From the NCBI GenBank assembly GCA_021775255.1, contig JAJFIA010000024.1, positions 1 through 55,054 of the forward strand: a DNA stretch of 55,054 nt. Direction: 5' to 3'. The notes beneath the pieces were generated by a model, which worked only from the letters and a program-made list of their open reading frames with translations, did no database searches and was not told the origin of the DNA. A program made the position numbers and the translations under genes. The stretch comes from Roseovarius sp. Its GTDB lineage: Bacteria; Pseudomonadota; Alphaproteobacteria; Rhodobacterales; Rhodobacteraceae. Each line of letters begins with the position of its first letter. Within the stretch, counting starts at the first letter, position 1. This document shows positions 52,325 through 55,054 of this stretch, in pieces.

Positions 52325-53071
52325 TTATTGAAACGGCACTGGTGCCGGGGCGGATGCTCCGGCGCTTTGCGTTTGTGCGGTTGGCATTGCCGTTGGCACA
52401 CGGTGCTGCGCTGTGGGGTCTGGTGCTGGTTGGCTTGCTTCCAAACCGGGCACATGGGCGTGCACTGCGGGCGGCATGGCATCCAGCAAGTCAGCATCCA
52501 GCGCTTCGAGATCGGCCTCGGAGATATCACCGTCTGCGATTTGCTCACGGGCGGCGTCTAACTTCTCTTGAAACTCAAAGATGTCCGCGCGTTCTGCTTC
52601 CAGCGATTGCTCAAGATCGTTTTTGGCCGAAAAAGCTTCCCATGTCGGCAGGCTGTCATCGATCTGTAGCGGATCAACCTCGTCGGTGCCGACTTCCGCT
52701 CCGAATTCATCAAACACTTGCGTGCCGTCTTCGGTTTTGAACACGCGGCGTCCATCTTCCAAAACATAGGCCCGCGCCAGCATCGCTGCGATTTCGCTGC
52801 GCACCACATCCAATTGTTCCTGATTTTCCATCAAGGCGGCAACCGTCGCCTGATCGTAGCTGTCGAGCTTGATCTCAAACGCCTGAATTTGTGCCTCAGT
52901 CGCCATAATCACCTCACTAGCAAAAGCGGTGAAATTGTCTTCCTGTTTGGCCTGAATATCCTCGCGCCGCTGATGCTCGTGGCGGGACTTGATGAACCAG
53001 CGCTGTTGCCGCAGCCATTCCGGATGGCGGCTCCGATCTTCGCTTGCAAAATGTTCACCTAGTTGAACCAT
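52325..53071 (-). CDS. Hypothetical acidic protein with Pro/Ala-rich tail
   Basis: A 248-residue hydrophilic protein, not recognised. The N-terminal part is basic (RSRHPEWLRQQRWFIKSRHEHQRREDIQ), the middle is acidic and helix-rich (EDGTQVFDEFGAEVGTDEV, LEQSLEAERADIFEFQEKLD), and the last 40 residues are Pro/Ala/Gln-rich. GGAG precedes the ATG at 53071, which comes directly after the stop of the upstream gene (TAAATG), so the two are translationally coupled. A second start at 52906 with its own GAGG is possible. No function can be given. Confidence 0.5.
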   Translation of the reverse strand: MVQLGEHFASEDRSRHPEWLRQQRWFIKSRHEHQRREDIQAKQEDNFTAFASEVIMATEAQIQAFEIKLDSYDQATVAALMENQEQLDVVRSEIAAMLARAYVLEDGRRVFKTEDGTQVFDEFGAEVGTDEVDPLQIDDSLPTWEAFSAKNDLEQSLEAERADIFEFQEKLDAAREQIADGDISEADLEALDADLLDAMPPAVHAHVPGLEASQPAPDPTAQHRVPTAMPTAQTQSAGASAPAPVPFQ

Positions 53072-53431
53072 TTACTCTCCACATTCTTTTTTTATCAATA
53101 CATACAACAAAGCCCCAACCGGCTTATCCAAATGTCTGCGCAACCAGCCATCAACCTGATTGCTGCGCGCTTCCTCGCCTTGGTAATACCAATCGTAAAT
53201 GCAGGTCATGCCAGTGTCATCTGGCTTGTCAGCCACCCAACGGGAATAGGCCAACCCTTCAACGACACCGGAAATATAACCGAACCGTTGGTCTGCATTC
53301 ATTTTGTTCAGCACATCATCTGCTGTCAGGGCTTTGGCTTCTTGTCCTAACGACGTAAAAGCCGCCACAGACAGTATCATCGCAGAAATATGTGAATAAT
53401 TCCTTAATGTTAACGATTTCTTACCCCACAT
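53072..53431 (-). CDS. Rap1a/Tai-like secreted small protein
   Basis: A 119-residue protein with a likely signal peptide (SHISAMILSVAAFTSLGQEAKA) and a short mature domain: VLNKMNADQRFGYISGVVEGLAYSRWV, a Cys in MTCIYDWYY, then WLRRHLDKPVGALLYVLIKKECGE with a second Cys. The helical core with YxxGxxxGxA pattern and two Cys is reminiscent of Rap1a/Tai immunity proteins that neutralise periplasmic amidase effectors, but the match is only by eye. I start at the ATG at 53431. It is followed immediately by the acidic hypothetical gene. Confidence 0.45.
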   Translation of the reverse strand: MWGKKSLTLRNYSHISAMILSVAAFTSLGQEAKALTADDVLNKMNADQRFGYISGVVEGLAYSRWVADKPDDTGMTCIYDWYYQGEEARSNQVDGWLRRHLDKPVGALLYVLIKKECGE

Positions 53432-53570
53432 AATCGACCGTTTGTGAGATATTTGATTTCTAATACTTGAATTTGGTAAACTGAGTATAGATGAAAGGAA
53501 TATCAAGGGTTTGGTCGAGGGCCTTCTGGAGCCAGTCAAACCAAAAGCCGCAACGCGGAAAGGGTCGTAT

Positions 53571-53596
53571 TTGTTGAATGCGCCTGCATTCAACAA
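53571..53596. repeat. Perfect palindrome upstream of the resolvase gene
   Basis: TTGTTGAATGC at 53571-53581 and GCATTCAACAA at 53586-53596, a perfect 11-bp inverted repeat around GCCT. It lies 25 bases before the resolvase ATG and could be a resolvase-binding or operator site. It has no U-rich tail, so a terminator is less likely. Confidence 0.75.
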
Positions 53597-53620
53597 ACCG
53601 CGTTAAGGCACTGGAATATC

Positions 53621-54196
53621 ATGAAAATAGGATACTTACGCGTCAGCACAGAAGACCAACGACCAGATCGACAAATTGATGCGTTGAAACATATCTGTGA
53701 TGAGATGCATGTGGAAAAGCTCTCGGCCACGGCCAAATGCCGCCCTGTCTATGAGCATATCGTCGACACCATGCGCTCGGGCGATATCTTCGTCATTCTA
53801 GACCTCGACCGCGCTTATCGCTCCGCCAAAGACGCCCTCATTCAACTGGATGCCCTGCGCGAACGCGGCATTGAAATCCAGATCGCCAGCTTGCAGGTCG
53901 ATACCGCCACGCCGCATGGCAAGCTGCTCTACACCTTCATCAGCGGGCTGGCAGAGTTTGAGCGCAGTCTGCTCAGTCAACGCACCAAGCAAGGGCTGGA
54001 GGCTGCAAGACGACGCGGACAGCGCCTTGGGCGGCCCCCGAAGATGTCAGACAGGCAAATCCGCGCCGCACAGCGGAAAATCAAACATGGCAACGTCAGT
54101 ATCGCCAAGGTCGCGGCGCAAAACGGCGTGCATCCGTGGACACTGTCGCGGTCGATCAAACGATTGGATGTTGATAAGGTGATGCGCGAAAATTGA
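53621..54196 (+). CDS. Serine recombinase (resolvase/invertase)
   Basis: A 191-residue Tn3-resolvase-type recombinase. The N-terminal catalytic domain has YLRVSTEDQRPDRQID with Ser at position 10 as nucleophile, and LDRAYRSAKDALIQLD with the family's active-site Arg; SGLAEFERSLLSQRTKQGL is next, and the C-terminal helix-turn-helix is VAAQNGVHPWTLSRSIKRL. It could resolve cointegrates, invert DNA or stabilise the island. The perfect palindrome upstream may be its site. Confidence 0.9.
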   Translation: MKIGYLRVSTEDQRPDRQIDALKHICDEMHVEKLSATAKCRPVYEHIVDTMRSGDIFVILDLDRAYRSAKDALIQLDALRERGIEIQIASLQVDTATPHGKLLYTFISGLAEFERSLLSQRTKQGLEAARRRGQRLGRPPKMSDRQIRAAQRKIKHGNVSIAKVAAQNGVHPWTLSRSIKRLDVDKVMREN

Positions 54197-54243
54197 CAAT
54201 CTTTGCCAATTTGTGCCATAATTGAAGTATGGAGGATCGAGAC

Positions 54244-54498
54244 ATGGCAACAATGAATGTATCCCTGCCCGACGGCATGAAAGTCTGGGTTGAGGCACAA
54301 AGCCAAACCGGGCGTTACAGTAACGCCAGCGATTACGTGCGCGATCTGATCCGCCGCGATCAGGAGCGCACCGATAAGATTGCCGCGATGCAAACGCTGA
54401 TTGATGAAGGTTTGGCGAGCGGAATTAGCACGCTCTCAAAAGATGAAATATTCGAGATGGCGCGGGAACGTGCCAAGGCTCGCACTACAGAGGCATAA
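54244..54498 (+). CDS. parD: ParD-type antitoxin
   Basis: An 84-residue ribbon-helix-helix antitoxin: MNVSLPDGMKVWVEAQ, then the RYSNASDYVRDLIRRDQER helix pair typical of ParD. I start at the ATG at 54244 with GGAGG upstream. Its stop overlaps the ParE-like start by 1 base. Confidence 0.85.
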   Translation: MATMNVSLPDGMKVWVEAQSQTGRYSNASDYVRDLIRRDQERTDKIAAMQTLIDEGLASGISTLSKDEIFEMARERAKARTTEA

Positions 54499-54788
54499 TG
54501 CTTTACCGCCTCACGCAAGCCGCACAGGACGACATCATAACTATCTCGGATGCGGGGATCGCGCTGTTTGGCGAGCGACAGGCGCGCACCTATCACGACG
54601 CGCTTTTCGATATGTTTGACCTCTTGGCAGCTAACCCCAAAATGGCGCGGGAACGGGCAGAATTTACCACGCCTCTCCGCGTGCACAGGTTTCAATCGCA
54701 TATGATTGTCTATCAGATTGAGGGAGACGACATTCTGATCGTCCGCGTCCGCCATGGCCGCGAGGATTGGATCAGCGAACCCGCCTGA
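54498..54788 (+). CDS. parE: ParE-type toxin
   Basis: A 96-residue RelE/ParE-family toxin: YRLTQAAQDDIITISDAG, FDLLAANPKMARERAE and VHRFQSHMIVYQIEGDDILIVRVRHGREDW. It would poison DNA gyrase unless bound by ParD. The 1-base overlap (TAATG) with parD is a usual TA arrangement. Confidence 0.9.
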   Translation: MLYRLTQAAQDDIITISDAGIALFGERQARTYHDALFDMFDLLAANPKMARERAEFTTPLRVHRFQSHMIVYQIEGDDILIVRVRHGREDWISEPA

Positions 54789-54798
54789 GCGGCTGGCA

Positions 54799-55054
54799 TC
54801 AAAACAGGCTGAGTTGCCGCCCCTTGGCTTCTTTCAATTTCCAGCTTTCCGCCTGCGCTTCATGATCCAGCCACGCCTGAACATAATCGGTCGGTGTGCC
54901 GTATTCTGCAATCCGTTCGGGCAGGATGAACAGCGATTTATAGCCCGTTGCCGTGATTGGCAAAGCGGCCCGCCCCGCGCTGACAACCTCAATATGATCC
55001 ATGCCCGCAAAACGCCCCGCCAGATGGCGGATGGTCAAATCAATGCCACGCCAT
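54799..55054 (-). CDS. Partial protein, C-terminal end only
   Basis: The frame is open to the right edge of the window and only the last 84 or so residues are visible, ending in ESWKLKEAKGRQLSLF. Visible features are WRGIDLTIRHLAGRFAGMDHIEVV and GRAALPITATGYKSLFI. It is not recognised; it could belong to the island, and its start is outside the window. Confidence 0.4.
   Translation of the reverse strand, partial: WRGIDLTIRHLAGRFAGMDHIEVVSAGRAALPITATGYKSLFILPERIAEYGTPTDYVQAWLDHEAQAESWKLKEAKGRQLSLF

Overview
The window looks like the chromosome of an alphaproteobacterium, most likely a Rhodobacterales (Rhodobacteraceae-like) organism. The evidence is the moderately high GC content, gene pairs such as rpsO...pnp, serA/serC, nth with a PfkB kinase and a YbbN-type thioredoxin near LON-domain and Trm112 genes, very frequent 4-bp ATGA gene overlaps, and an RTX-repeat protein. 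This assignment is an inference from gene content; no rRNA or tRNA gene was seen.

Region by region. (1) 108-8496: surface-glycan genes: a Cys-cluster protein, an SGNH acetylesterase-like protein, a CDP-glycerol glycerophosphotransferase-like enzyme, a GT29-like glycosyltransferase, a glycosyltransferase-methyltransferase fusion, a Wzx-type flippase and a TupA-like ATP-grasp protein. (2) 8493-25794: a large sphingolipid locus. It holds the full core ceramide set: fatty acyl-AMP ligase, ceramide reductase CerR, acyl carrier protein, serine palmitoyltransferase Spt and a GNAT-type bacterial ceramide synthase. Around them are a ceramide/diacylglycerol kinase-like enzyme, a Tam41-like cytidylyltransferase, a CDP-alcohol phosphotransferase, a HAD phosphatase, two nucleotidyltransferases, an LpxO-like hydroxylase, and Lpt-type export parts (LptF, LptG, LptA, LptB). 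(3) 25934-45429: housekeeping genes: PfkB kinase, nth, AraC-Ogt fusion, OmpA lipoprotein, msrB/msrA, RTX protein, rpsO, pnp, serA, serC, nitrilase, methyltransferase/LysR pair, thioredoxin and nucleoside phosphorylase. (4) 45499-46331: LON-domain protein and Trm112. (5) about 46440 to the right edge: a mobilizable accessory island with MobC, a relaxase-helicase, a phage MuF-domain/CdiA-CT polymorphic toxin split by an in-frame stop, a candidate immunity gene, a Rap1a-like secreted protein, a serine resolvase and a ParDE module.

How the genes may work together. The most interesting system is region 2. A kinase and a CTP:phosphatidate-cytidylyltransferase (Tam41)-like enzyme sit in one overlapping operon with LptF/LptG paralogues. 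Nearby are a CDP-alcohol phosphotransferase plus phosphatase and a second lptA-lptB pair. I infer a route ceramide -> ceramide-1-phosphate -> CDP-ceramide -> ceramide-phospho-headgroup, followed by export to the outer membrane on a dedicated Lpt-like bridge. The ceramide core is well supported by the sequence. The CDP-ceramide step and the dedicated exporter are inferences from family membership and gene order.
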